44,062 nucleotides of DNA from JAIOTH01 sp964486685 (GTDB lineage: Bacteria > Patescibacteriota > Patescibacteriia > UBA1558 > S5-K13). A model generated the notes under the pieces. It was given only the letters and a program-made list of their open reading frames with translations, was not told the origin of the DNA and made no database searches. The first letter of the stretch is position 1. Each line of letters opens with the position of its first letter. The translations under genes and the position numbers were made by a program. This document shows positions 8,341 through 16,664 of the stretch, piece after piece. The stretch lies in contig CAZAOE010000007.1 in the NCBI GenBank assembly GCA_964486685.1, positions 1-44,062 of the forward strand. The letters run 5' to 3'.

Positions 8341-8663
8341 AAATATGATAGAACTAGAGAGCATTATTTATACTCTCAACTTAATTTTCCTACATGAAGC
8401 TTTGGTATTAATTCTCATACTTTATCTGTTAAGCATAGGAATTAATTTTTCTATATTTTTGTTTTTGTTTTAATTTCAGACATGTGTAGGAGAAATTAAG
8501 TAAAAGACAATAACAATTTTCAAATACAATGTAAGTATATCATATCTAAACAACAAAGTCAATGTCGTCTTTTAGCTTATTTAAGCCAAAAATTTAAAAA
8601 CAAAAAAATATTTGAAAAAAATCTACTTTAATGGTCTAATAAATCTAAATAGTTATCCACAAA

Positions 8664-10244
8664 TTAGTGGATAAGTTCAAAAAACAACCTAATTTGGGAC
8701 TTTTTATCCCTAGTTTCACTAAAATTAATAAGATTTAACCTATTATAAGCAAAAAATAAAGTATTTAATTTAAAATAGTTTTCTTTGTTTATAATATTTT
8801 TAAGATTTATGGTTAGTATTTCTTGAATAGAATTTTTGTCTAATAAATCAAGAATAATATTAAATTTATCTTTTTCTTGATTTATTTCTAAAACCTTTTC
8901 TCTAAAATTGGACAATATATATTGATTATCTAATTTTAAAAGATAAAACTCTGAAATTTGATCAAAATCACCATAATACCAAGTCATTCCTAAATCTTCT
9001 TTTTGTTTTAATTGAATTAAACTTGGATCTAGATAATATTCTTGCGCTTCTGTGTTGTCTGGCAATATCATTTTTCTAGTTTGAGGATCAAAATGAGCCA
9101 GAATCTTTTTATAAAGAAAAATTAATTTTTCTGAATCTTTGCTAATTAATAAAAACTTAGAATCTGGATAAAGTAAAAAATTAAAGGGCTGGTCTATTTC
9201 TGATAATTCTTGTTTAAAATCAATATTATAAAGTCCGGCTATATTATTTAATAAAAAATAATTTATATTATCTGAAAAATACAAATTTGCCATATCATAC
9301 ATTCCTCTATTATTATAATAAATTAAAAAATCTCCCCAGGTTTCATTAATTTCTCTATCAATACTAAAATTAGGAAAATATTCATTGGAATTATAAACTA
9401 AAATTTTTAATTTATCCCAAAATGTTTTTAATTTTAAAGTTAAGGATTTATTTTCTAAATTTTCTACTGCCCAAGCTAAATTTTTTATCCAACTCTGACT
9501 GTTTTGAATATTTTCATAATTCTTAATTTCTAATTTTAAAGGCACGCTTTCTTTGAAATAATTACTTAATTCATTTTTAAGTGCTTTTAAATATCCAATT
9601 TTAGAGGCCTCTTTATATTTATCAATAATTTTATTTGTTAAATCTAAATCATTACTGATACAAAATATATATTTATTTAAATAAGACAAATAAATTTTAC
9701 CCCCGCACTTGTCCCCGCAATCTGGGGATTTATCTTCTCGGGAGTTTAATAATTCATTTTTTGGAAAATCAACATTTAATTCATAAATCACTTTTCCGTT
9801 CTCTTTAAAAACTTCCTGTTTCTCGAAAAAAGAAAATAAGTATTCTATATTTTCTATATTATTAGTTTTAAATAAAAAGGACTGGGTATTTATAGAATCT
9901 TCAATCCAATAAATATTTTTCTCAATATTTTTAAAAAACAAACTTGATTTAGCCACGTCTCCCTGAAAATAATCCCGTAGAATAAACTGAAAATCTTCCG
10001 TTGATAAACCAATTTCTTCACTAAATAACTGAGGGGTGTAAAATTTTAAAACAACTTTAGAATCTTCGGGAATTAATTGGTCTAAATCAATACTTCGACC
10101 AGATACAAAATAATATCTCTGAAAAATAAAAAAGATAGATAAAACCAATATTAATCCTAAAACAATAAAAAATATTCTTTTATTTAAAATATGCTTTTGA
10201 ATAGTTTGCCAATGAAACTCTGGATTAAATTTTTCACTAAACAT
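8664..10244 (-). CDS. membrane-anchored extracytoplasmic hypothetical protein
   Basis: Unrecognised 526-aa protein. A hydrophobic segment at ~24-43 (FFIVLGLILVLSIFFIF) follows a short positively charged N-terminus, so it should be anchored with the large C-terminal part outside. That part is rich in aromatic and charged residues, and reads like a substrate-free beta-rich module near ~55 (LIPEDSKVVLKFYTPQLF), loosely resembling DUF3352-type proteins. A Cys pair (CGDKCGG, ~175) could bind metal or form a disulfide. It lies downstream of pnp on the same strand but beyond a terminator. Likely a CPR-specific envelope protein; function unknown. Confidence 0.7.
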   Translation of the reverse strand: MFSEKFNPEFHWQTIQKHILNKRIFFIVLGLILVLSIFFIFQRYYFVSGRSIDLDQLIPEDSKVVLKFYTPQLFSEEIGLSTEDFQFILRDYFQGDVAKSSLFFKNIEKNIYWIEDSINTQSFLFKTNNIENIEYLFSFFEKQEVFKENGKVIYELNVDFPKNELLNSREDKSPDCGDKCGGKIYLSYLNKYIFCISNDLDLTNKIIDKYKEASKIGYLKALKNELSNYFKESVPLKLEIKNYENIQNSQSWIKNLAWAVENLENKSLTLKLKTFWDKLKILVYNSNEYFPNFSIDREINETWGDFLIYYNNRGMYDMANLYFSDNINYFLLNNIAGLYNIDFKQELSEIDQPFNFLLYPDSKFLLISKDSEKLIFLYKKILAHFDPQTRKMILPDNTEAQEYYLDPSLIQLKQKEDLGMTWYYGDFDQISEFYLLKLDNQYILSNFREKVLEINQEKDKFNIILDLLDKNSIQEILTINLKNIINKENYFKLNTLFFAYNRLNLINFSETRDKKSQIRLFFELIH

Positions 10245-10321
10245 TTTATAATGCTATTTATAAAATCATTACACAATATTATATTCTATATATAAAAGAT
10301 TAACACAATAAATCATTAGTT

Positions 10322-10357
10322 AAAACCCCCATCTTCTTTCAGAAGGTGGGGGGTTTA
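10322..10357 (-). terminator. terminator after pnp
   Basis: AAACCCCC/GGGGGGTTT with an inner CTTC/GAAG stem, 20 nt beyond the pnp stop codon. It separates pnp from the downstream membrane-protein gene. Confidence 0.75.
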
Positions 10358-10375
10358 ATAGCTATTTAGTAATAA

Positions 10376-12604
10376 TTAATATTTTTTGGGTCTAAAATCT
10401 CTTCTTGGTCCTCTGCTAAAATTATTGGGTCGAGAGGTTCTAGGAGGACGGTCTTGCCAACCCTCTGGTTGTGGTAATAGGGCCTTGACCGACAAACCAA
10501 TTCTACCCCTTTCTTCATCAACTTCCATAACCTTAACTTTTAAAACATCTCCTACTTTAACTATGTCCGAAACCCTATCAATCCGCTCATATTTAAATTC
10601 AGAAATATGAACCATACCATCTTTACCGGGCAAAAACTCAACAATAGCTCCTACCTCTCCCCCGGACTGAGAAGTAACAATCTTAGTTACCTTACCTTCA
10701 TAAATTTCACCAACTTGAATTTTTTTAGTTAAAGCTTCAATGTGTTCTACTGCTTTTTTAGCTCCTGATTCATTTGTTGATGTAATAAAAACCGTTCCAT
10801 CATCTTCTAAATCTATTTGGACATCATATTCATCAATCATTTGATTAATAATTTTGCCACCTGGGCCAATAATTATTCTAATATCTTCTGGATCAATTTT
10901 CATAGTGATAATTCTTGGCGCATAAGGAGACAATTCTTTATTTGGTTCGGCAATAGTTTTTTTCATGACTGCTAAAATTTCTAATCTGGCTTTTTCAGCT
11001 CGCTCTAATGTTTCTTGACAAATATCTAAACTAATACCATCTAATTTTATATCCAATTGAATGGCGGTAACGCCATCTTCTGTCCCGGAAACTTTGAAAT
11101 CCATATCTCCGCTATGGTCTTCTACTCCCTGAATATCCGTCAAAATAACATATTCTTTTTGGTCTGCGCCAGTAATTAAACCCATAGCAATTCCAGCTAC
11201 TGCTTTCTTAATTGGAACTCCAGCATGCATTAAAGCCAAAGAACAGCCACAAGTAGATGCCTGGGAGGACGAACCATTGGAAGATAAAACTTCCGAAACA
11301 ACTCTAATGGTATAAGGAAAATCTTCTTTGTCTGGTAAAACAGGAATAATAGCATTTTCCGCTAAGGCCCCGTGGCCGATTTCTCTGCGCGAAGTGTATC
11401 TACGCATATCAGCATCTCCCACTGAAAAACCTGGGAAATTATAATGATGCATATATCTTTTTTTGCCTTCTATTTCCATACCATCTAAAAATTGTTCTTC
11501 TCCTGGAGAACCCAAAGTAACAATAGAAAGTACGTGAGTTAATCCCCTTTGAAAAAAACCACTACCATGAGTTCTATTAAATAAACCCACTTCGCATTCA
11601 ATTGCCCTAACCTCATCTATTTTTCTACCATCAGGTCTATGATTATCTTTCAAAATCATGGTCCGAGCTTTTTGGGTTAATTTTTCGTCTAAAATTCTCA
11701 TACCATAAGACCTTAATTCTTTAGAAACCTCATTATCTTCTTTTAAAGCTTCATTTAATTTTTCATTTAAGCCCCTAATATTCTCTTCGGTCTTAATTTT
11801 GTCGGCTGTAAAAATCTTAGCTACATCAATATCTTTGAAAAATTCTTCAATCTTTTTATCAATTAATTCTCGGGCTTGCTTTTCATCTACTGATAATTCT
11901 TGTTCAGCCATAATCTTTTCAATGCCAACTTCCTTTTGGATACTGTCTACAAATTTAATAAGCTTTTTAATATGCTTATCAGCAAATTTTATAGCTTGCA
12001 TAATTTCATCATTTTTAGATTCTTTACATCTGGCTTCTAACATATTAATTCCTTGAGGAGTACCGGTTACAAAAACTTCAAAATCACTTTTGGCCTTAGC
12101 TGTAGTTGTTGGATTTAAAACCAATTCTCCATTTACTTGACCAACATAAAATCCAATAGCCGGACCCCTCCATTCAATAGGTGAAATTGATAAAGCAATA
12201 GAAGCCCCCATTAAAGCTACAAAGGTGGGATCATTTTCTCCATCATATTCTAAAACAGTAGCCACAACTTGGATGTCTTTTCGACAGGTCTCATTAAATA
12301 ATGGCCGAATAGAGCGGTCAATAATCCGAGCAGTCAAAACTGCTTCATCAGTAGGACGACCCTCTCTTTTAATCCATCTAGAGCCCTTAATTTTACCAGC
12401 GGCATATAATTTTTCATCGTAGTCAACCATTAAAGGAAAATAGTCAACGCCTTCTCTTGCTCCACCCTTTACTACTGTAGCCAAAACAGAGGTTCCTTCA
12501 TATCTAACTAAACATGAGCCCGTGGCTTGAGGAGCATATTTGCCTATTTCTACTTTCAGTTCCTTACCGGCAAATTCTATTTTATATTCTTTTTTATCAT
12601 ACAT
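10376..12604 (-). CDS. pnp: polynucleotide phosphorylase
   Basis: Phosphorolytic 3'-5' exoribonuclease, trimeric, central to mRNA decay. The 742-aa length is normal. Two RNase PH domains are visible, the first with the FVALMGASIALSIS segment and the second holding the active site (RRYTSRREIGHGALAENAI and DIQGVEDHSGDMDFKVSG, with the metal-binding Asp residues). A KH domain (GPGGKIINQMIDEY, ~575-590) and an S1 domain (GEIYEGKVTKI to GRIGLSVKAL, ~635-705) follow, then a basic Arg/Pro/Asn tail. It lies 14 nt downstream of rpsO on the same strand, the conserved rpsO-pnp arrangement, and shares the promoter at 13089-13117. Confidence 0.97.
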   Translation of the reverse strand: MYDKKEYKIEFAGKELKVEIGKYAPQATGSCLVRYEGTSVLATVVKGGAREGVDYFPLMVDYDEKLYAAGKIKGSRWIKREGRPTDEAVLTARIIDRSIRPLFNETCRKDIQVVATVLEYDGENDPTFVALMGASIALSISPIEWRGPAIGFYVGQVNGELVLNPTTTAKAKSDFEVFVTGTPQGINMLEARCKESKNDEIMQAIKFADKHIKKLIKFVDSIQKEVGIEKIMAEQELSVDEKQARELIDKKIEEFFKDIDVAKIFTADKIKTEENIRGLNEKLNEALKEDNEVSKELRSYGMRILDEKLTQKARTMILKDNHRPDGRKIDEVRAIECEVGLFNRTHGSGFFQRGLTHVLSIVTLGSPGEEQFLDGMEIEGKKRYMHHYNFPGFSVGDADMRRYTSRREIGHGALAENAIIPVLPDKEDFPYTIRVVSEVLSSNGSSSQASTCGCSLALMHAGVPIKKAVAGIAMGLITGADQKEYVILTDIQGVEDHSGDMDFKVSGTEDGVTAIQLDIKLDGISLDICQETLERAEKARLEILAVMKKTIAEPNKELSPYAPRIITMKIDPEDIRIIIGPGGKIINQMIDEYDVQIDLEDDGTVFITSTNESGAKKAVEHIEALTKKIQVGEIYEGKVTKIVTSQSGGEVGAIVEFLPGKDGMVHISEFKYERIDRVSDIVKVGDVLKVKVMEVDEERGRIGLSVKALLPQPEGWQDRPPRTSRPNNFSRGPRRDFRPKKY

Positions 12605-12618
12605 AATAAATTTTATAA

Positions 12619-13002
12619 TTAATTATTTTTGTCTTCTTTGTCTTTTAAACTGTTTTTTTCATCTTCTTTTTCTACTTCTTTTTGCACATCTTTTCGAACT
12701 TTTGTCTGGCTCTCTAAAGCCATGTCAGCAGTTTTGGCTATCTTAATATCTAATTTTTTAATTAACTTTTCAAAAGAAACATAATTATCTCGTTCTAAAA
12801 ACCTTAGCAATTTTCTTCTTTGATTTAATTTTTTAACTAAACCACGCCGAGAAGAAAAATCCTTTTTATGAAATTTTAAGTGTTTGGTTAACTCTTTAAC
12901 TTCCTCAGTTAAAATAGCGACCTGAACCTCTGATGATCCAGTATCGTTTTTATGTGTCTTAAATTTTTTGATAATCTCTTCCTTTTTCTTTTTGTCTAAC
13001 AT
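12619..13002 (-). CDS. rpsO: 30S ribosomal protein S15
   Basis: Primary 16S rRNA-binding protein of the small-subunit platform. Residues 1-~89 are the canonical S15 fold (THKNDTGSSEVQVAILTEEV, HKKDFSSRRGLVKKLNQRRK). The Met at 13000-13002 is chosen because it starts the conserved fold and is preceded by AAAGGA; an upstream frame to 13029 adds unrelated residues. Unusually there is a ~38-residue charged C-terminal extension rich in Lys, Glu and Asp that bacterial S15 normally lacks. Transcription is from a TTGACT-N17-TATTAT promoter with an ~80-nt leader. S15 represses its own leader in many bacteria, so this leader may be an autoregulatory site. Confidence 0.95.
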   Translation of the reverse strand: MLDKKKKEEIIKKFKTHKNDTGSSEVQVAILTEEVKELTKHLKFHKKDFSSRRGLVKKLNQRRKLLRFLERDNYVSFEKLIKKLDIKIAKTADMALESQTKVRKDVQKEVEKEDEKNSLKDKEDKNN

Positions 13003-13088
13003 AAAATTAGTCCTTTGTTCGCATACCAAGTAATATTGAGTTAGACACCAGTATAACCGAGTAGGCGCTTATTTATTAAAGTAAGTAG

Positions 13089-13117
13089 ATAATATCATTA
13101 TTAAATATAAAAGTCAA
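13089..13117 (-). promoter_or_regulatory. rpsO-pnp promoter
   Basis: Minus-strand TTGACT (13112-13117) and TATTAT (13089-13094) are spaced 17 nt, with TGA before the -10. Start of transcription is predicted about 80 nt before the rpsO ATG. Confidence 0.75.
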
Positions 13118-13189
13118 TCCCTGGGAACGTCTTAAATCCTTGATTTTTTTCTAAAAATATACTATGCTGTTATTACTTTTTTAAATTAA

Positions 13190-13240
13190 GCCGCCTTCGT
13201 CTAGTGGTTAGGACATCGGGTTTTATTCATCCCCGCACCA
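13190..13240 (+). pseudogene. truncated tRNA-Glu copy
   Basis: Starts GCCGCCT and then shares a long run with the intact tRNA-Glu 89 bp downstream (TTCGTCTAGTGGTTAGGACA). After the anticodon arm's 5' strand it jumps to CCCCGCACCA, so the variable region, T-arm and most of the 3' acceptor strand are missing although a terminal CCA remains. Not a functional tRNA by canonical structure. Confidence 0.75.
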
Positions 13241-13278
13241 AAAAATTAATTAAATTAAATTTTTTATATTAATACCAA

Positions 13279-13353
13279 GTCGCCTTCGTCTAGTGGTTAG
13301 GACATCAGGTTTTCATCCTGGCAACAGGGGTTCGATTCCCCTAGGCGATACCA
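13279..13353 (+). tRNA. trnE: tRNA-Glu (UUC)
   Basis: Acceptor GTCGCCT pairs with AGGCGAT (one G-U at position 1-72). The D-arm contains TAGTGGTTAGGA. Anticodon stem CAGG/CCTG encloses the loop TTTTCAT with anticodon TTC. The T-arm has GGTTCGATTCC. The 3' ACCA is encoded. Identity elements match bacterial tRNA-Glu. A terminator follows at 13466. Confidence 0.95.
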
Positions 13354-13465
13354 AATATAATTGTTAATAGATTAATAGATTAATTGTTTGATTTTTATCT
13401 GACAAAATCAAAGATGTAGTCAGGCCCCCGTAGCGGTACCATCAAGTTTAACTTGATACCATCAA

Positions 13466-13491
13466 AAAATTCGGCTAAAACCGAATTTTTT
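13466..13491. terminator. bidirectional terminator between tRNA-Glu and the SPFH gene
   Basis: AAATTCGG/CCGAATTT stem with U-runs on both strands. It serves the tRNA from the left and the convergent SPFH gene from the right. Confidence 0.8.
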
Positions 13492-13545
13492 GTTTTATCT
13501 TAAAATTCAAAATCTCTATTTTCCTATTATCTATTAACCTAAGAC

Positions 13546-14616
13546 CTAATTCCCTATATTTCTAAACATTGGCATTCCAGTAGAAGGGCTGGTTGGAATA
13601 TAAATAGTTCCTTCTCTATCCTTTAATTCTTTAATATAAAGATAATATAAATAATTCTGAGTTAAACTTTGATTAATAATTCTTTGGGCTTCTTGTTGAC
13701 CCTCGGCTTCAATTATTTTTCTTTGTTTTTCTTTTTCTTCCATTTGAAGTAAAAATTCATATTTTTGGGATTCTTGTTCAGCCTGTAATTTTTCCTGAAT
13801 TGAATTAGCTAAATTAGCTGGTAATTGGATATTTCTTAATAAAACGTCTTCTACAATAATACCCCTATTTTCAATCTCTGACTTTAAATTATCTGCAATT
13901 CCCTGAGTTGCCTCGTGACGTTTTTCTGAATAAAGCTCTTTAGCTTCATATTGAGCAATCACACCCCTAATTGAACTTCTGATTAAAGGACGAATAATCT
14001 TTTCTTCATAATTCAAACCAACGTCCTTATAAACATCAGAGGCCCGTTCTTCGTTTAATTTATAAAGCACGGTAATATCTAAATCAACGTTTAGACCTTC
14101 TTTAGTAAGAGAGGCAATAGAATCATCTCTGGCCATTTTACCTTCTCCGGTTAATATGCTCATCGTATACTCCTCGGTTCTAATGCTCATTTTGTGAATT
14201 CGAGCTAAAGGAATCACCAAATGAAAACCAGAGCTTAGCTCTTTATCACTAACCTTTCCAAAAAGAGAATACACGCCAGTTTCCCCGGCATCTATAACTA
14301 TTATGGAAGAAAAGAAAAGCCATAATAATAAAATGGCAATAATGATTCCGCCAAATAATTTTTTATAACCAATTTTGGATTTTAATTTGTCCATATCTAT
14401 TGTTTCATTCATAGTTTTATTTTTTAATTGATTAAACTTATTAAACTTGCTAAATATATTTAAAAAGGATTTGTTTTTTTTATTAACTATTAAAATAATA
14501 ATTACAACTAAAATTACAAAAACTATTAAACCGCCCGCTCCTTTTTTAAATAAAGAAGACAAAATAATAATACCAAATATCATCAAAGGCAATTTTTTCA
14601 AAAATTTTTCATCCAT
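13546..14616 (-). CDS. SPFH/band-7 (prohibitin-like) membrane protein
   Basis: Membrane-associated scaffold of the stomatin/prohibitin/flotillin superfamily, which in other organisms organises membrane microdomains and regulates membrane proteases. The 356 aa begin with hydrophobic segments at ~10-45 and ~90-110. The SPFH domain follows (DAGETGVYSLFGKVSDKELS, then GFHLVIPLARIHKMSIRTEE). A charged coiled-coil-prone segment rich in Glu, Lys and Gln (LQAEQESQKYEFLLQMEEKE) ends the domain. The extra N-terminal hydrophobic stretch is longer than in typical HflC-like members. It is a single gene ending at a bidirectional terminator. No protease partner is adjacent, so the role remains inferred. Confidence 0.88.
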   Translation of the reverse strand: MDEKFLKKLPLMIFGIIILSSLFKKGAGGLIVFVILVVIIILIVNKKNKSFLNIFSKFNKFNQLKNKTMNETIDMDKLKSKIGYKKLFGGIIIAILLLWLFFSSIIVIDAGETGVYSLFGKVSDKELSSGFHLVIPLARIHKMSIRTEEYTMSILTGEGKMARDDSIASLTKEGLNVDLDITVLYKLNEERASDVYKDVGLNYEEKIIRPLIRSSIRGVIAQYEAKELYSEKRHEATQGIADNLKSEIENRGIIVEDVLLRNIQLPANLANSIQEKLQAEQESQKYEFLLQMEEKEKQRKIIEAEGQQEAQRIINQSLTQNYLYYLYIKELKDREGTIYIPTSPSTGMPMFRNIGN

Positions 14617-14813
14617 TTAGATTAAACTTATTTAATAATCTGTCTATTCTATATCTTAACATCTATTGAGAAAAATAAAAGGGGAATTTTGAAAGGTAGA
14701 TTTTTAAAAAAGTACAAAATATACCATGTGAGAAAATATATAAAATCTAAACATTAAACTTAATTTAAAGACTACAATTAGGTGTGGGGATAAAAAAATG
14801 GTATACTAATTTG

Positions 14814-15809
14814 TTATAAAAATAACTTTTTTGCAATTATTTCTTGTTTTAATTTATGAGTATTGCCATGTTTTAATAAACCAAAATATGAATTAATAGT
14901 TTCTAATTGATAATGGCTTTGTACCCGCTTCAGCATTCGTTTTTTAGTAATTGTCCTTAGCACCCTGTAATTTACAAATTGATTCCATCCCAAAAAATCA
15001 ACTCCACTAGCAATGGTTTTGAGAAAAACTTTATTAGGATGTAAAAATAATTTAAGTTTTTCTTTTAAAAATTTACAAACGCTAAACTGTAAATTAATTA
15101 AATAATTTTTATCCTGACTCAAAAAAACAAAATCATCGGCATAACGAATATAATATCTTACTTTTAAATCCCTTTTAACAAATTGGTCAAGCTCATTCAT
15201 ATACACATTCACCAATAATTGAGAAGTTAAATTTCCTAAAGGCAACCCTGTGCCAACTTTATTATCAGTATGGAAACTATCAACAACCTGATTAAACAAC
15301 CAAAGCAAATCCCTATCTTCAATATATTTAACTAAAATATTTTTTAATACCCCATGATTAATGCTAGCAAAAAATCTTCTAATATCACACTTTAAAACCC
15401 AAACTGTCTTAGTATGATTGGTGGACACTTGTCTAGAAAAATCAGCTAAACGATATATAGCCTTATGCGTACCCTTATTAATTCTACAAGAATAAGAATC
15501 ATAAATAAATTTTTTATCAAAATAGGGATAAATTTCTCTATAAAGCAAATGATGTAGAAGTCTGTCACGAACAATAGCTTTATGAATATTTCTAGGCTTA
15601 GGATCGGAAATATTAAAGGCCTGATACTCACTATGTTTATAATTTTTATTCTTTAAATCATAATAAAGACTAAGCACATTATCCATTAAACGACTCTGAA
15701 AAATTGCTACATCATTTCTTTTTCTTTTTCCAGGTAAAAATTCCTCCCAAGCTAACAAAATATTTGGAATAGTGATAACATTTTTATATTTTTTTATAAA
15801 TTTATTCAT
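14814..15809 (-). CDS. DGR reverse transcriptase
   Basis: Error-prone reverse transcriptase that copies the TR RNA into mutated cDNA which replaces the VR of the target gene. The 331-aa length is typical of DGR enzymes. The RT palm is complete: metal-binding region LKCDIRRFFASI (~140), motif 4 GLPLGNLTSQ (~186-195, fitting the DGR-type GxxxSQ signature) and catalytic YIRYADDF (YADD ~223-226). A thumb region (VDFLGWNQFVNYRVLR) follows. No extra nuclease or maturase domain is present. An AGGT lies ahead of its ATG inside avd codons. The start is only 9 nt from the divergent avd start. A possible promoter at 16586-16614 would produce one transcript covering TR, antisense avd and RT. Confidence 0.95.
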   Translation of the reverse strand: MNKFIKKYKNVITIPNILLAWEEFLPGKRKRNDVAIFQSRLMDNVLSLYYDLKNKNYKHSEYQAFNISDPKPRNIHKAIVRDRLLHHLLYREIYPYFDKKFIYDSYSCRINKGTHKAIYRLADFSRQVSTNHTKTVWVLKCDIRRFFASINHGVLKNILVKYIEDRDLLWLFNQVVDSFHTDNKVGTGLPLGNLTSQLLVNVYMNELDQFVKRDLKVRYYIRYADDFVFLSQDKNYLINLQFSVCKFLKEKLKLFLHPNKVFLKTIASGVDFLGWNQFVNYRVLRTITKKRMLKRVQSHYQLETINSYFGLLKHGNTHKLKQEIIAKKLFL

Positions 15810-15818
15810 TTTATACCT

Positions 15819-16199
15819 ATGAACATTCCACTAAAAACACCTACAGTATTAACAAAAGCCAAAGAATCTTATACTTTATGGTTTAAAACCTTTGCTGACT
15901 TTCCTAAAATCTATCGCTATAATTTAGGTGGAAAAATTGAAGAGTATTTTTTAATACTACTAGACAATATATTTACTTCTCTATATTTACCTAAAGATAA
16001 AAAGGCTGAAAAACTTGCTATAGCCATTATAAAACTAGATAGTTTGAAATTCTTTCTACAATTAGCTTGGGAAAACAAATGTTTATCCAATCAAAAATAT
16101 TCCGAACTATCAGAAAAACTAAATGAAATAGGAAGAATGTTGGGTGGTTGGAAGCGTGGATTAGAAAATAAAAAACCCAATACAAATTCCTTTAAATAA
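15819..16199 (+). CDS. avd: DGR accessory variability determinant (bAvd family)
   Basis: Small helical protein that in known DGRs forms a pentameric barrel, binds TR RNA and the RT, and is required for cDNA synthesis. The 126 aa form a four-helix-bundle pattern with Lys/Arg-rich faces (LPKDKKAEKLAIAIIKLDSL, MLGGWKRGLENKK). Early residues AKESYTLWFKTFADFPKIYR match the bAvd family. It lies next to the RT as expected, but on the opposite strand, with start codons 9 nt apart and no Shine-Dalgarno, so initiation may be leaderless or weak. No terminator separates its 3' end from the TR 47 nt downstream, so read-through would make RNA antisense to the TR. Confidence 0.88.
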   Translation: MNIPLKTPTVLTKAKESYTLWFKTFADFPKIYRYNLGGKIEEYFLILLDNIFTSLYLPKDKKAEKLAIAIIKLDSLKFFLQLAWENKCLSNQKYSELSEKLNEIGRMLGGWKRGLENKKPNTNSFK

Positions 16200-16245
16200 A
16201 GAATTCATGTAGTTATTATCTATCACTAATAAGAAAATTAATTTG

Positions 16246-16359
16246 GTTGCGGAACCACCAAGCGATGACGATTGTCAGCATTCCAGACATTGTCGTTATC
16301 AAAACGGTTGACATTGACATTCAAACCATCGGAATTCACGTTCACGTTGGCAACGAAAT
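16246..16359 (-). repeat. DGR template repeat (TR)
   Basis: This 114-bp segment aligns without gaps to 16682-16795 (offset 436). Read on the minus strand it contains ten AAY codons in the frame used by the target gene (for example VANVNVNSDGLNVNVNRF), the usual design for adenine mutagenesis. Of 27 differences from the VR, 20 are at minus-strand adenines. The other 7 are scattered G/C or T changes, three of them near the 3' (IMH) end. The TR has the same orientation as target and RT, opposite to avd. Confidence 0.93.
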
Positions 16360-16585
16360 GTATAACATGCCATCTATTTCACTGTTGTCCTAATAACCTG
16401 AGAGCAACAACTGTATATAATTTGAGACATAAAAGTCTACCAGCATACTATACCAACTAAATTAATTTAAAATAAAAATATTCCCATTCTTTTGCAAGTC
16501 TTAACCAACAAAATTCTAAAGACATATTTTTAAATACTCTCGGCTCATCAGCCTTAACCAATGAACAATTCAAAAATATCATATT

Positions 16586-16614
16586 ATTATACAAAAAAAT
16601 CCCTTGGACCGCAA
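16586..16614 (-). promoter_or_regulatory. candidate promoter for the TR-RT transcript
   Basis: Minus-strand TATAAT (16586-16591) with TTGCGG 17 nt upstream (16609-16614). The -35 lies inside the terminator hairpin of the target gene. Predicted transcripts would start near 16579 and run through the TR (about 220 nt downstream) toward RT. Confidence 0.5.
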
Positions 16615-16642
16615 GAACAAAAAGTTCTAAGGATCCAAGGGA
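16593..16642 (-). terminator. terminator/stem-loop just downstream of the VR
   Basis: TCCCTTGGA (16600-16608) pairs with TCCAAGGGA (16634-16642), with an inner GAAC/GTTC stem and a seven-U tail on the minus strand. It ends the target mRNA 23 nt after the stop codon. A hairpin or cruciform close behind the VR is also a known target-recognition element in DGRs, so it may have both roles. Confidence 0.8.
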
Positions 16643-16664
16643 CAAAGAATCTAAATCAAAGGAT

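Larger units (their letters stand above)
7784..8663. other. 880-bp gene-free stretch holding repeats and GC-rich hairpins
   Basis: No convincing gene. The 67-codon frame at 8270-8473 begins inside a hairpin and lacks a ribosome-binding site. Present are an ATCGAGTT/AACTCGAT hairpin at 7985-8001 with a U-run on the minus strand, the ACCCTGTTAAAT-ended repeat at 8014-8224, and overlapping GC-rich stems at 8229-8340, all described separately. Confidence 0.5.

Noticed and set aside
8270..8473. 67-codon plus-strand ORF
   Set aside because: It starts inside a GC-rich hairpin, has no ribosome-binding site, and its composition looks like chance translation of repeat DNA.
13420..13460. GGCCCCCGTAGC as the start of another tRNA
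   Set aside because: No D-arm, anticodon stem or T-arm follows; the next bases form a simple hairpin.
16272..16460. 62-codon plus-strand ORF across the TR
   Set aside because: It is antisense to the template repeat, and its existence is explained by the AAY-rich TR sequence.
16457..16645. 62-codon minus-strand ORF between the VR terminator and the TR
   Set aside because: It begins inside the terminator hairpin with no ribosome-binding site and matches no family; it is more likely leader sequence of the TR transcript.
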